DNA of 64,000 bases from Myxacorys almedinensis A (GCF_010091945.1 NZ_WVIE01000012.1:62001-126000), one strand, 5' to 3'. Counted from the stretch's first letter, positions 7,126 through 18,029 are shown. Numbers and translations are program-made. The notes: generated from the sequence alone by a model not told the origin.

Positions 7126-10100
7126 TTAGTCTGGTTGAGGATGAGCGTTGAACAATGCTTGATGGATGGCTTGCGTTAACTGATCGAGGTCAACGGGTTT
7201 AGACAGGTGATGCTGAAAGCCGACCTTGAGGGCTTGGCGTTGGTCGTATTCTCCGGCATAGGCAGTTAGGGCGATCGCAGGAATAGTCTTTGCTTGGGGC
7301 ATGGCTCGCAGCAGATGCATCAGTCGATAGCCATCCATTTCTGGCATACCAATGTCACTAATGATCAGATCGGGGTGGATGAGATCGATCCGATCGAGCG
7401 CTTCAAAGCCAGACGCCACCGAGGTGACGATCGCGCCTTCTTGCTCTAGCACAAAGGTGATGATATCTCGCGAATCTGCTTCGTCATCGACAACTAAAAT
7501 GCGAACGTCGCTCAAACGGTGATCAAAGTGCGATCGCGCGGGTGGCAATGCCTCAGCATGGTAAGCAGCAAGCGGAATTTTAACCGTAAATATTGTTCCT
7601 TTGCCCTCTCCAGGGCTGTCTACGCTGACGGTGCCGCCGTGGAGTTCGGTAATTTGCCGCACGATCGACAGCCCCAGCCCCAGACCGCCAAACTTGCGGG
7701 TGATGGCAGCATCTTCTTGCCGAAAATGCTCAAACACGTAGGGCAAAAACTCAGCACTAATGCCTTTGCCCGTATCGCTAACCTGGATTTGAGCTTGGGT
7801 GCCCACGGGCGAAAGGTCGATGGTGATCTGTCCTCCTTCAGGGGTGAACTTGACGGCATTCGAGAGCAGATTCCAGACCACTTGCTGCAAGCGTCCTGGA
7901 TCGCCATTCACCGTGACGCCAGGCTTAGCCCCGGTGATGTGAATGGAAAGTGACTTGGCTTCTGCGGCTAAGCGGACGGTCTCGATCGCACCTGAGATCA
8001 CGGCAGCGAGATTGACAGGCGCGATCGCAAGACTCATTTTGCCCCGCAGAATCCGGGAAACGTCGAGCAGATCATCGATCAGTTGTACCTGAAGTTTGGC
8101 ATTGCGCTCGATCGTAGCGATCGCGGTCTCTGTTTTTTCGGCGCTGAGTCTGCCTTGGTGCAGCAAGCGTGCCCACCCCAAAATCGGATTCATGGGCGTG
8201 CGGAGTTCGTGAGACACCACGGCAAGAAATTCGTCTTTGATGCGGTTGGCTCGTTCTGCCGCTGCCCGGGCAGCTTGTTCTCGCTGTAACAAGTCTTCTC
8301 GCTCTTGTTCTGCTTGCTTGCGGTTTGTGATGTCAACCACCATGCCCAACAGCCGAATCGGGACACCATCGGCATCGTAGTAAACACTGCCCCGCGCCCA
8401 GATCCAGCAGATTTGGTGATCAGGGCGAATAATCCGGCATTCAAAATTCCAATCTGCATGGGTAGAGAGCATTTGCTGAAAGCTTTGCTCGACAAACTCG
8501 CGATCGTCGGGATGCACATGAGCTAGAAAAATCTCATCGTTCCACTCTGGTAGCAACGACTCATAGCCAAAAATTTGGTCATGTTTGAGCGATCGGTGGG
8601 CTGTCATGGGTTTGGACGTCAGATCTAGATCCCAACTGCCGATCTGAGAAGAGTTCAGCAAAAACTGTAGTCGCGCTTGGCTTTCCCGCAAAGCGGCTTC
8701 AGCTTGCTTACGCTCTGTAATCTCGGCACACAAGATAGAAATTCCGTCTGGGGTTGGGTAAACGCGATTTTCAAACCAGCGATGACAAGCCGTGTAGTAG
8801 TACTCAAACTGCACAGGCATGTGTTCGTGCATGACATAGTGCAGGCGATCGTAAAACTCACTGCCCACCAAATCGGGAAAGAGATCCCACACATTTTTAC
8901 CCACTACCTGATCGCGCCGTAACTCAAGCATCTCAAGTTGGCGATCGTTGATGTAGATATAGTGCCAGTTGTGATCCAAAATCAGAAACCCATCGCGGAG
9001 GCTAGACAAAACGCCTTGCAGATTGGCTTCTGCGGTTTGGGCTTCGCTCATCAGGGCTTGCTCTCGGATGCGCCCCCGTTGTCGTTGTTGGGCGAGTTTA
9101 AGGCTCGACTCTACCCGAACGAGCAGTTCTTTGGCTGAAAAAGGCTTGGTCAGGTAGTCGTCGGCTCCGGCTTCGAGTCCTTCGAGACGGGCATCTTCTG
9201 CAACTTGTGCCGATAGCAGAATGATCGGAATCGTCTGAGTTTGCGGATCAGATCGCAGCGATCGCAGCAGTTCAACGCCGTCGAGTCCGGGCATCATCAC
9301 ATCGGTGAGCACCAGATCGGGGAGATGCGATCGCACGGCATCGAGGGCGGCAACCCCATCTGCAACAGTGTGCACATCGTAGTGTTGGCTGAGGAGCCGC
9401 TTTAGGTAGTTCCGCATATCTGCATTGTCGTCAGCAATCAGCAGCCGTGCCACCGGCGCAGCCGCCTGCGATCGCGAGAAATCGGGTTTTGCCTCTGGTT
9501 CGGGCAGCCAGCCTAAAGCTTCTTGAATAAACGAGCCTGCTCCCAGCATCGTCGAATCTAAGCGGCGGATTTCTGCTCGGCTTTCGGCAGGGAGATGCGC
9601 CGTCCCGGTGGGAATAGACACCGTAAAACAACTGCCCTGACCGGGAGTGCTAGTTGCCCGAATCTCTCCATAGTGCAGGTTTACTAATTCTTGCACCAAC
9701 GATAAGCCAATGCCAGATCCTTCAAAGCTGCGCCCTTCTGCCCCCTCAACGCGATGAAACCGTTCAAACAGTTTCGGCAATTCATTGTGAGGAATTCCGA
9801 TACCAGTATCTTCAACAGTTAATTCAACGCGATCGTCACGCTCTCTCAACCGAATCGTAATCCATCCGTGAAACGTAAACTTGAATGCATTGGATAAAAG
9901 ATTTAAAACAATTTTCTCCCACATGCCCCGATCGACGTAAATCGGCTCTGACAAAGCCGGACAGTCTACCACAAGCTGCAATCCTGCCCGCTCGATCGTC
10001 GAGCGAAACATGCTGGCAAGATCGGAGGTATAGGTTGCCAGATCGGTGGCTTCGTATATCCCTTCGGTGTGTCCCGATTCGAGGCGAGAAAAATCAAGCA

Positions 10101-10782
10101 GAGTATTCACCAATTTCAGCAATCGTTGACCGTTGCGCCGGATCACTTCGATGCGATCGCGCAGCCGGTCAGACATCGGTTCTTCAACATCTGCCAAGGC
10201 TTCCTCTGTTTCACCCAACACCAGCGTCAGGGGCGTGCGAAGCTCGTGACTAATATTACTAAAAAAGGCTGATTTTGCCTGGTCTAGCTCGGCGCGTGCT
10301 TGCTCGTCTAGCTTCTCTCGCGTAATATCACGAACTTCAATAATCGTGCCAACAACGTTATCTCCTTCGCGGATCGGACTTGCAGTGTACGCTACTGGAT
10401 AAAAGCTGCCATCTTTATGAACAAAAATTTCTTCCCCCTGCTCTTGGTTGTTTTGCGGAAAGGCCCGATCGATTGGGCACTCTTCCAACAGGTAAGGACG
10501 ACCATCGGGGTGGGTATGGTGAATGACAGCGTGCAGTGCTCGCCCTTTAACCTCAGCAAACCGAAATCCCGTCAGTTTCTCCGCCGCCGCGTTCATAAAC
10601 ACGCACTGTTGATGCTCATTCATGATAAAAAGAGCGAGCGTAGCGTTGTTGCAAATTGCTTCGGCTTGGCGTTTGTAGTACTCAGCCGTGAGCATTTCAT
10701 CTGAGCGAGTCTCTTCTGCATCTAGAAGAAACTGAGGACTCGCTGACCTCTGCTCTGCTGGAATCTCCGGCTCTCTTGTCAT
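7126..10782 (-). CDS. Large hybrid histidine kinase with two complete kinase cores and two receivers
   Basis: 1218 residues, no membrane segment. Order: PAS (about 40-155); HisKA with His179 (SNISHELRTP); HATPase (about 285-392); receiver 1 with Asp494 (LTDVMMPGLDG); PAS (about 585-692); PAS/PAC (about 705-822); a second HisKA with His858 (VVSHELRTP); a second HATPase (about 960-1072); and receiver 2 with Asp1143 (SDIGMPEMDG). Both kinase cores keep their His, N and G boxes, so both could be active. The C-terminal 370 residues closely match the neighbouring kinase at 3036-5075, as if a paralogous unit had been fused to a separate kinase-receiver protein. The KaiC-like gene is 242 bases downstream. 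Signal and targets are unknown. Confidence 0.9.
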   Translation of the reverse strand: MTREPEIPAEQRSASPQFLLDAEETRSDEMLTAEYYKRQAEAICNNATLALFIMNEHQQCVFMNAAAEKLTGFRFAEVKGRALHAVIHHTHPDGRPYLLEECPIDRAFPQNNQEQGEEIFVHKDGSFYPVAYTASPIREGDNVVGTIIEVRDITREKLDEQARAELDQAKSAFFSNISHELRTPLTLVLGETEEALADVEEPMSDRLRDRIEVIRRNGQRLLKLVNTLLDFSRLESGHTEGIYEATDLATYTSDLASMFRSTIERAGLQLVVDCPALSEPIYVDRGMWEKIVLNLLSNAFKFTFHGWITIRLRERDDRVELTVEDTGIGIPHNELPKLFERFHRVEGAEGRSFEGSGIGLSLVQELVNLHYGEIRATSTPGQGSCFTVSIPTGTAHLPAESRAEIRRLDSTMLGAGSFIQEALGWLPEPEAKPDFSRSQAAAPVARLLIADDNADMRNYLKRLLSQHYDVHTVADGVAALDAVRSHLPDLVLTDVMMPGLDGVELLRSLRSDPQTQTIPIILLSAQVAEDARLEGLEAGADDYLTKPFSAKELLVRVESSLKLAQQRQRGRIREQALMSEAQTAEANLQGVLSSLRDGFLILDHNWHYIYINDRQLEMLELRRDQVVGKNVWDLFPDLVGSEFYDRLHYVMHEHMPVQFEYYYTACHRWFENRVYPTPDGISILCAEITERKQAEAALRESQARLQFLLNSSQIGSWDLDLTSKPMTAHRSLKHDQIFGYESLLPEWNDEIFLAHVHPDDREFVEQSFQQMLSTHADWNFECRIIRPDHQICWIWARGSVYYDADGVPIRLLGMVVDITNRKQAEQEREDLLQREQAARAAAERANRIKDEFLAVVSHELRTPMNPILGWARLLHQGRLSAEKTETAIATIERNAKLQVQLIDDLLDVSRILRGKMSLAIAPVNLAAVISGAIETVRLAAEAKSLSIHITGAKPGVTVNGDPGRLQQVVWNLLSNAVKFTPEGGQITIDLSPVGTQAQIQVSDTGKGISAEFLPYVFEHFRQEDAAITRKFGGLGLGLSIVRQITELHGGTVSVDSPGEGKGTIFTVKIPLAAYHAEALPPARSHFDHRLSDVRILVVDDEADSRDIITFVLEQEGAIVTSVASGFEALDRIDLIHPDLIISDIGMPEMDGYRLMHLLRAMPQAKTIPAIALTAYAGEYDQRQALKVGFQHHLSKPVDLDQLTQAIHQALFNAHPQPD

Positions 10783-11290
10783 GGAAGAAAATGTACTGTT
10801 CTACAGGTTAGGTTCGATGGAGAAATCTGGTGGTGTCAGGTGCTAAGCATAATTAAAATTAATATTAAGTTGTTGAGTAATATTAAAGTGCTGAGCTAAA
10901 CGAGCGATTTGTCAAAGATCGCAGAGCAAGTCGCTTTCAAGATTCCAACTTAAAACATTTAAGTACACTATTTCAAAAGAAAGATTTTATGTCTCTATCT
11001 TAAGAGCGAAGCTAGCTTCTTTTCCCATTCTCAAAAGCCAAATTCACATTAAAAAACAAAAACCAGGTGTTGCTGAATCTAGGTATAAATCGACGCCAAG
11101 CGTAAATTTCATACCAAAACAAGTTCTACACCAAAAATAAACCCTACCTGCAATAGGTAGGGATAACATCCTCCCGATTTGCCCTGCGATCGCGCCTCTG
11201 GAAACCTCTCCTGGTCTGCTCTGGGTGAGGAGTGCTGCGAGTGGCAGGGGTTATACGGTCGTGATTGCTATTTAGATCGGTATTAAAATT
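10783..11290. other. AT-rich intergenic region upstream of the dual-core kinase
   Basis: About 500 bases with no supported gene. A 65-codon frame on the minus strand (11144-11341) lacks a ribosome-binding site and overlaps terminator-like hairpins. The segment next to the kinase start is AT-rich (repeated AATATTAA-like words near 10855-10885) and is the likely promoter region. A hairpin CCCTACCT/AGGTAGGG (11142-11162), followed on the minus strand by a T-rich tract, may be a second terminator for the muramidase transcript. Confidence 0.4.
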
Positions 11291-11308
11291 CCTCAGAAAC
11301 GCTGAGGG
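11280..11308 (-). terminator. Probable intrinsic terminator of the muramidase gene
   Basis: On the minus strand CCTCAG pairs with CTGAGG (11302-11307 with 11291-11296) around a five-base loop, followed by AATTTTAATA. It lies about 40 bases beyond the stop codon of the gene at 11345. The stem is short and the T tract is broken, so it is only moderately convincing. Confidence 0.5.
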
Positions 11309-11344
11309 ATGACCGCCCAATGATGAATGAGCGATCCCCACCGA

Positions 11345-12481
11345 TTAAGCTGCATTCATCCAATAGCTGTAGGCATTCGCTAGCTGCTTATCATACTGAT
11401 TTTGCCAATAGCTTTCGCCATTATATCGATACGCAAACCCTGCCCAATCAAGATTTGCCAAGTATCGATCCAGCTTGTTGGCTTTGATGAAGTTAAACAT
11501 GGCTAGCAACTGTTTGCCTTCGCTGTCGTGCATTTCTTGAACAAAGCCCTGGACGTCGCTATATCCAGCCGATCTATGATTGAAGCCCATGATTTGCCCC
11601 AGTCCCCACGAGGCAGATTTAAGCGCCGCCTCGCGATCGAGACAGATAGCCTTGTAGAGCCGATCCCATTCTCCAACGCCGCCAACATATAGCCGACGAT
11701 TCCAAACAGGGCTAGAAATGTCTCCATACCAGCGATCGTAGCGACCCCTCGTAAACTCAGAAAACCAATGCGCTTCAAATAAAATTTTGGGTCGCCCATC
11801 TCGAAAGAACCCTGACCCCGCCGCTTCGACTTCGGCAACAGCCCGCACCGCCGCCACTGAGCACCCGATCGATTGCGCGATCGTCCGATAATCACTATCG
11901 ACTAGCCGCTTAGAGGGGCGAATCACCGCCACTCCGGGAACAGGCGGTTCGAGCAGATAAAGCGCCGCTTCGGCACTCAATTCATTCGGGTTAAACTGAT
12001 AGATTTTCGCAAAGCCTGAATAAGCCGCTTGAGTTTTGTTGCCCCAAATGCCGTCAGCCACACCGGGCTGATGTCCTAAAATATCCAAACTCTGCTGCAC
12101 CGCTCTCGACAACCCTGGATTTGTGCTGATTTGATTGATCAACCAAGTTACTGTGCCGGATGCGATCGCTCTTAGGCTGGCTGGTAAGACAGGCGGTTTG
12201 GGCGGCGGGGGCGACTGGGGTGCAGGAGGTGGCGTAGAAACGACAGGGGGTAATAGCAGTTGTGCAGTTTTAGGGCTAATTTCATCGGCTTTAAGCTGAT
12301 GCTTTTTGACAAACGCATCGAAGGCAGCCTGAGTTTTGTTGCCCCAGATGCCGTCGATGGGCCCAGGAGAGAAACCTAGGATGGTGAGGCGCTGTTGAAG
12401 GTTTTTGGTGAGGTCGCGATCGCTCCGAAGTAGGGTGAGTGGGTAGATGGACGCACCTGATGCAATGTCGCTGAGAATCAT
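11345..12481 (-). CDS. N-acetylmuramidase (DUF3380) with two peptidoglycan-binding domains
   Basis: 378 residues. Two PG_binding_1 repeats come first (about 20-70 and 120-170), each with the DGIWGNKTQAA motif and separated by a Pro-rich linker. The C-terminal catalytic domain (about 195-375) is of the DUF3380 N-acetylmuramidase family, with the likely catalytic Glu in AEVEAAGSGF and the conserved SWGLGQIMG and YNGESYW segments. It should cleave the glycan backbone of peptidoglycan. There is no signal peptide, which is typical of endolysins that depend on a holin or on lysis for access to the wall. No holin or phage gene is adjacent, so it may be domesticated for wall remodelling. Hairpins downstream (11280-11308, 11142-11162) could terminate it. 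Confidence 0.88.
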   Translation of the reverse strand: MILSDIASGASIYPLTLLRSDRDLTKNLQQRLTILGFSPGPIDGIWGNKTQAAFDAFVKKHQLKADEISPKTAQLLLPPVVSTPPPAPQSPPPPKPPVLPASLRAIASGTVTWLINQISTNPGLSRAVQQSLDILGHQPGVADGIWGNKTQAAYSGFAKIYQFNPNELSAEAALYLLEPPVPGVAVIRPSKRLVDSDYRTIAQSIGCSVAAVRAVAEVEAAGSGFFRDGRPKILFEAHWFSEFTRGRYDRWYGDISSPVWNRRLYVGGVGEWDRLYKAICLDREAALKSASWGLGQIMGFNHRSAGYSDVQGFVQEMHDSEGKQLLAMFNFIKANKLDRYLANLDWAGFAYRYNGESYWQNQYDKQLANAYSYWMNAA

Positions 12482-12658
12482 GATTGTCGCTTGCTGTCTA
12501 AGATGGCTGGCAATCTATTTTATGCCTGATAACAAAGCACTTTCCTGACAGAATCTACGTATATTTTGTAAAGTTTGTAATTTATTTTACTTCGGTTTTC
12601 TCTGGTTCACTCGTGTTTCAGGCATCCTTTTGGTTGAAAAAGCACTCTGCATTAAGTT

Positions 12659-13507
12659 CTATGCATTCAGTGCGATCGCATGGTGTCGGAGGTGATCTTT
12701 GATAAAGGTTGAAATAAAATAATAGCTATGGTCATAACCCGGCTGCAATCTCAACTCTAACGGTTGATCAACAGCTTCACAGGCTTTTTGGAATACATCT
12801 GGCAACAGTTGGGTCGCCAGAAATTGATCGCTAGTGCCTTGGTCAATCAAAATTGGGCTATGAAACTTTGAAATGCGAAGAAGCTCACTAGCATCATAGG
12901 TTTGCCAATGGGTGCGATCAGATCCTAAATAGTGAGAAAACGCTTTCTGCCCCCACGGGCATTGCATCGGAGCGCAAATCGGAGCAAAGGCAGAAACAGA
13001 TCGATAGCGATCAGGATTTCGCAACGCGCAGACCAACGCGCCATGCCCTCCCATCGAATGCCCAAAAATGCCCTGCCGATTGGGAACGACTGGGAAATGA
13101 TGATGGATCAGGGCAGGCAACTCTGTTGTGACATAGGTATACATTTGATAGTGCCTATCCCAAGGCGTTTGGGTGGCATCGACATAAAATCCTGCTCCTG
13201 TGCCAAAATCCCAACTCTCCTCTTCTCCCACAATGCCAACGTTACGAGGACTCGTATCAGGCGTCACGAGAATCAGTCCGTATTCAGCCGCAAACCGTTG
13301 CGCCCCAGCTTTGATCATAAAGTTTTCTTCTGTGCAAGTTAAGCCAGAAAGAAAATAGAGGACTGGAAGCGGACGTTCTTTCGCCGTTGGTGGCTGATAG
13401 ACTGCAAATTTCATCTCACCGTTGCAGGCGCTGGAATGATGACTATAGAAACCCACCGTGCCTTCAAAGGAAAGACTTTCGCTGATTAGATGAGGGTCAT
13501 GGGTCAT
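12659..13507 (-). CDS. frmB: S-formylglutathione hydrolase
   Basis: About 282 residues from the ATG at 13507; an upstream TTG would add 12 residues unlike the family. It is an alpha/beta hydrolase of the esterase D family with the nucleophile Ser in GHSMGG, the oxyanion region [11 protein letters not shown], and the C-terminal catalytic His in the GYDHSYYF motif. It hydrolyses S-formylglutathione to formate and glutathione, the second step of glutathione-dependent formaldehyde detoxification. The partner dehydrogenase lies 1.8 kb away at 15290 on the same strand, with a MATE transporter inserted on the other strand. Length and motifs are typical, so the function is secure. fghA is a synonym. 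Confidence 0.93.
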   Translation of the reverse strand: MTHDPHLISESLSFEGTVGFYSHHSSACNGEMKFAVYQPPTAKERPLPVLYFLSGLTCTEENFMIKAGAQRFAAEYGLILVTPDTSPRNVGIVGEEESWDFGTGAGFYVDATQTPWDRHYQMYTYVTTELPALIHHHFPVVPNRQGIFGHSMGGHGALVCALRNPDRYRSVSAFAPICAPMQCPWGQKAFSHYLGSDRTHWQTYDASELLRISKFHSPILIDQGTSDQFLATQLLPDVFQKACEAVDQPLELRLQPGYDHSYYFISTFIKDHLRHHAIALNA

Positions 13508-13668
13508 GAGTTTGTGAGTAAGTAAATAGAGACCGGAACGCAATTTGTGCAGGGCGTCAGTCTGCGAAATCGTCTTTAGATTATCTCAAACCTTGCGCCA
13601 GTCTCAATGCTGTTTTGGCTGCCTCAGGAGTTAAAGCCGTGCAGCGACGGGGCTAGAAGTTGTTTATC

Positions 13669-15069
13669 ATGAGCAAACATGGGCAAACATGGGTATTAGC
13701 GAGGTGCAACGTGAAGTCCAACGTGAAGTCTGACTCTTCCTCTACTATGGGTTCATCAAATGGGGTTGCCTTTGCAAATCAATTCTTTCGCCTTGCGATC
13801 GTTAATATTTTCTCTAATTTAATGGTTCCGTTAGCCGGGTGGATCGACGTTGGATTTCTAGGTCATTTACCCGATATCCGCCATTTAGCAGGCGTATCCT
13901 TAGCCACAGTTCTCTTCAACTATCTTTATTGGACGTTTGGTTTTTTACGCATGGGCACCACCGGCATGACAGCCCAAGCCCTTGGACGCGAGGATCATGA
14001 TGCAGTGCTGCTGATTGTCTTACGAAACGGAGGAATTGCATTGGGGTTGGGGTTGCTTTTGGTGCTATTGCAGTCTCCCGTCCGGCAAATCGGCTTTTTG
14101 CTGCTCAGCGCCACAGAAGAGGTCAAACAATCTGGTCAGGCATACTACAGTGCCATGATTTGGGGTGCTCCGGCAACGCTGATCAATTTTGTACTGATGG
14201 GATGGTTTTTAGGCAAGGTTCAGAGTGCTAGCGTGCTGTTGCTCTCTGGTGTCGGCAGCGTTGCCAATGTTGGTTTAAATTATGGGTTTATTGTTCGATT
14301 GGGATGGGAGAGCGCGGGTGCAGGATGGGCAACAGCACTGAGCCAATATTTGGTGCTTGCGATCGCGCTGATCTTGTTTGCTCAAGAAACGTCTTGGACG
14401 CAGATTCGCTTGGTATCCCATCAACTGCTCGATCTGCCAGCCTTAAAGGCAGCGTTTGTCCTAAACCGAGAGATCACAATTCGCACGTTTGCTTTAGTGA
14501 CGACCTTTGCAGCATTTACAAATCTAAGTTCTGCCTTTGGCATTGGTGTTTTGACTGTGAATGCACTGCTATTGCAAGTTGTATCATTCACCGCCTATTT
14601 TATCGATGGGATTGCGTTTGCCACAGAAACGTGGGCTGGGTTACTTTGGGGGCGACAAGACCTCGCCGGATTAAAACGATTGCTGCTGCTCTCAAGCATT
14701 GCCAGCGTGAGTATAGGCTTGCTGATTGCGATCGCGTTTATGCTTGCGCCGATGCCTTTATTTCGCTTGCTCACCAATCACTTAGACGTGTTGGCTCAAG
14801 TTCATCAAAACGTGGGCTGGTTGGTGCCTGTGCTGGGGTTGGGTGCGATCGCTTATATGCTAGATGGCTATTTTCTGGGCTTAACAGACGGAAAAATATT
14901 GAGACAGTCGGCGGTGGGGGCTGCGATCGTCGGGTTTGCTCCGGTAGGTGCGATCGCTTGGTATACACACAATCCAACGCTGTTGTGGATGGCGCTTACC
15001 CTGTTTATGGGATTGAGAGCCGCACTACTGATTGTGCCAGCCTTGAAACTATCTATTCAACATTCATGA
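13669..15069 (+). CDS. MATE family efflux transporter (DinF-like)
   Basis: A polytopic membrane protein of about 466 residues with around 12 hydrophobic segments, beginning near NQFFRLAIVNIFSNLMVPLAGWIDVGFLGHL (typical first helix of DinF-type MATE proteins). The family exports organic cations or drugs in exchange for Na+ or H+. The start is uncertain. ATG at 13669 is the first real ATG, since TTG at 13660 is weaker, but the first 26 residues are polar and encoded by short direct repeats (GTGAAGTC-like). An ATG at 13747 (MGSSNGVAF) would give about 440 residues, the usual length. It lies on the opposite strand between the two formaldehyde-oxidation genes. The substrate cannot be inferred. Confidence 0.88.
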   Translation: MSKHGQTWVLARCNVKSNVKSDSSSTMGSSNGVAFANQFFRLAIVNIFSNLMVPLAGWIDVGFLGHLPDIRHLAGVSLATVLFNYLYWTFGFLRMGTTGMTAQALGREDHDAVLLIVLRNGGIALGLGLLLVLLQSPVRQIGFLLLSATEEVKQSGQAYYSAMIWGAPATLINFVLMGWFLGKVQSASVLLLSGVGSVANVGLNYGFIVRLGWESAGAGWATALSQYLVLAIALILFAQETSWTQIRLVSHQLLDLPALKAAFVLNREITIRTFALVTTFAAFTNLSSAFGIGVLTVNALLLQVVSFTAYFIDGIAFATETWAGLLWGRQDLAGLKRLLLLSSIASVSIGLLIAIAFMLAPMPLFRLLTNHLDVLAQVHQNVGWLVPVLGLGAIAYMLDGYFLGLTDGKILRQSAVGAAIVGFAPVGAIAWYTHNPTLLWMALTLFMGLRAALLIVPALKLSIQHS

Positions 15070-15289
15070 TCTGATTTCAGAACAGTTACGGTAGCTTGGC
15101 AACATCCTCTCGGCATTGCTAAAGCTGGGTAAAAATTCCTCAACTAGCACTTCTCCCCGCAAGAGACAGCACAACAGTTCTAGCTCCTTTTTCCCTGAGA
15201 AGAAGGGTTGGAGAGGTCTTCAACCTGCTTCGCGAGGAGGGCAATTGATGGTTCCATCAGCAACGCCTCGGCTATATTGCGCTTAAACT

Positions 15290-16408
<1,119 letters not shown>

Positions 16409-16502
16409 CTAAAAATAGATCGGCATTGCGGAATAGAATCGATGGCTGTGAAGCCGCAAACGTTAGTCTACTGCTGATTTACCCGTTGGTGCCACCTTGT
16501 CA

Positions 16503-17114
16503 TCACAAATTATCTTGAGCGCGCCAAAGATACCAACTCGCGATCGTACGATAGGGCCTCCACGGTTGAGCGATCGCTTCGACGGTTTTTTTGTTGGGTA
16601 GCTCTGCTAGTTGATACACTCGACGAATTCCAGCCCGAATTCCCAAATCATCGACTGGCAATACATCCCAACGGTGCAACCGGAAGATCAGCAGCATGTG
16701 CACCGTCCATCTTCCAATTCCTTTCACCTGCGTTAGGGTCTGAATAATGGTTTCATCATCCAGTAATTCTAAGTCTGCGATCGCGGGTAACCCATCAGAT
16801 ATTTTCTGGGCTAGGTCTTTGAGATAGGCAATTTTCTGACGGGAAAGCCCTACTCCTCGCAGCGTTTCATCAGGTGTGCTGAGAATGGCATCTGATGTGA
16901 ATGCTTGACCCGCATAAAGTTGTGTAAAACGTTGATAAATTGCTGTTGCTGATGCTGTAGAAAGCTGTTGATAAATAATTGATCGCGATAGAGAATAAAG
17001 TAAATCTCCAGGATGCTGGGTCTGATCTAATGTGCAACAACCAATCTGATCAATCACTTGTCCTAAGATTGGATCAGATGCCCGAAGAGACTTGAGTGCG
17101 ATCGCGTAATCCAT
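16503..17114 (-). CDS. DNA-3-methyladenine glycosylase II (HhH-GPD superfamily)
   Basis: 203 residues from the ATG at 17114. The helix-hairpin-helix lies in LTQVKGIGRWTVHMLL, with the catalytic Asp downstream in LPVDDLGIRAGI. Both are hallmarks of AlkA/Mag-type base-excision glycosylases that remove alkylated purines. A longer frame to 17138 would start at GTG and take its first residues from the inverted end of a mobile element (17120-17268), so the internal ATG is preferred. The protein lacks the N-terminal domain of E. coli AlkA, as in yeast Mag1-type enzymes. It is a single gene, without an obvious operon. Confidence 0.88.
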   Translation of the reverse strand: MDYAIALKSLRASDPILGQVIDQIGCCTLDQTQHPGDLLYSLSRSIIYQQLSTASATAIYQRFTQLYAGQAFTSDAILSTPDETLRGVGLSRQKIAYLKDLAQKISDGLPAIADLELLDDETIIQTLTQVKGIGRWTVHMLLIFRLHRWDVLPVDDLGIRAGIRRVYQLAELPNKKTVEAIAQPWRPYRTIASWYLWRAQDNL

Positions 17115-17119
17115 ACTAA

Positions 17120-17268
17120 TACCAAATTGATTGTTCACGGCGACAGATCCTCGCCCCCCCTGCCTACGGCATCCCCCCTTGCTCAGGAAGGACTTTCCGG
17201 CTCCCCTCCTGACTTAGGCGGGGTTGGGGGAGGTCGCACATCTGTAGCATTTACAGATTAATTGGGTA
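17120..17268. mobile_element. MITE-like element, copy 1 (149 bp)
   Basis: The ends are inverted: TACCAAATTGATT at the left and ATTAATTGGGTA at the right, bounded by TA dinucleotides. The interior contains CTGCCTACGGCATC, TTGCTCAGGA, GACTTTCCGGCTCC and TGTAGCATTTACAGATT, all shared with the copy at 27321-27466. It has no coding capacity. TA-flanked short inverted ends are typical of non-autonomous relatives of IS630/Tc1-mariner transposons. It sits immediately upstream of the glycosylase gene at 16503-17114. Confidence 0.75.
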
Positions 17269-17351
17269 TGAAAGCCTAGCCGAGAACCTATAAAGTTAAC
17301 CATTAGGGCACCAAGAAAAGGCACTGGTGAAACTGATGCGGGTTCATCCCA

Positions 17352-17930
17352 TCACACGATCGCGCAGTCGCGCTCTAACGCGTGCCGCAACAAATCCTTG
17401 TATCTCCGTCCACCAACTCGAAATGCCCCAAACCGTTCTAAATGCGGATTCATCATCTGGGCATCAAACAGCACAAACTGTTTCGTTCTCAAGTGTTCGA
17501 CTAACTTAACCATCGCCACTTTCGAGCCGTCTGGAATCCGATAAAACATTGATTCGCCAATAAATGCCCCTTGAATCGCCAGACCTAAGATTCCGCCAGC
17601 TAACTCATTCCCTTGCCACGTCTCAAAACTGTAAGCCCAGCCTTCTTGGTAAAGCCGCCAATAAATTTTCTTTAGCTCTGGTGAAATCCAGGTGATGTCT
17701 CGATCGGCGCACCCTTCCACGACGGCGTTAAAGTCCCGATTGATCGCCACCGAAAACCGCTCCTGATTGAGAATTCGCCGGAGCGATCGCGGATACCGAA
17801 ATTGCTCATCCAGCGGAATCAGCGTCCGTTCACGACTCGTATACCACGCTAAATCTGCTCCTGATTCATCTGCCATCAGGAAATACCCTTGGGCATACCC
17901 CTCGATAATGGATGGCACGTCAATTAGCAT
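17352..17930 (-). CDS. aat: Leucyl/phenylalanyl-tRNA-protein transferase
   Basis: 192 residues with the conserved Aat features: GYFLMAD near the start, the YPRSLRR segment, the central CADR...[24 protein letters not shown] region (positions about 75-105), [20 protein letters not shown], and [15 protein letters not shown] near the end. The enzyme transfers Leu or Phe from tRNA to N-terminal Arg or Lys of proteins, marking them for ClpS/ClpAP-type degradation in the N-degron pathway. It is slightly shorter than the proteobacterial enzyme (about 230), as is common in cyanobacteria. It is transcribed alone and divergent from the small gene at 18030. Confidence 0.94.
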   Translation of the reverse strand: MLIDVPSIIEGYAQGYFLMADESGADLAWYTSRERTLIPLDEQFRYPRSLRRILNQERFSVAINRDFNAVVEGCADRDITWISPELKKIYWRLYQEGWAYSFETWQGNELAGGILGLAIQGAFIGESMFYRIPDGSKVAMVKLVEHLRTKQFVLFDAQMMNPHLERFGAFRVGGRRYKDLLRHALERDCAIV

Positions 17931-18029
17931 GAGGCAGAACCGAGACGATATTTAATAGATAGAGGAGAACAAGAGCGTTATAGTCTAGATAGTTTTCGTC
18001 TAGATAGCTTTGTTAAGAGCGACCCTTCA

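Noticed and set aside
11144-11341. 65-codon minus-strand frame downstream of the muramidase gene
   Set aside because: It overlaps terminator-like hairpins, has odd composition and shows no family resemblance.
14304-15074. 256-codon plus-strand frame inside the MATE gene
   Set aside because: It lies in another frame of a clear membrane transporter gene. Its composition is Cys/Arg-rich and irregular, typical of a shadow.
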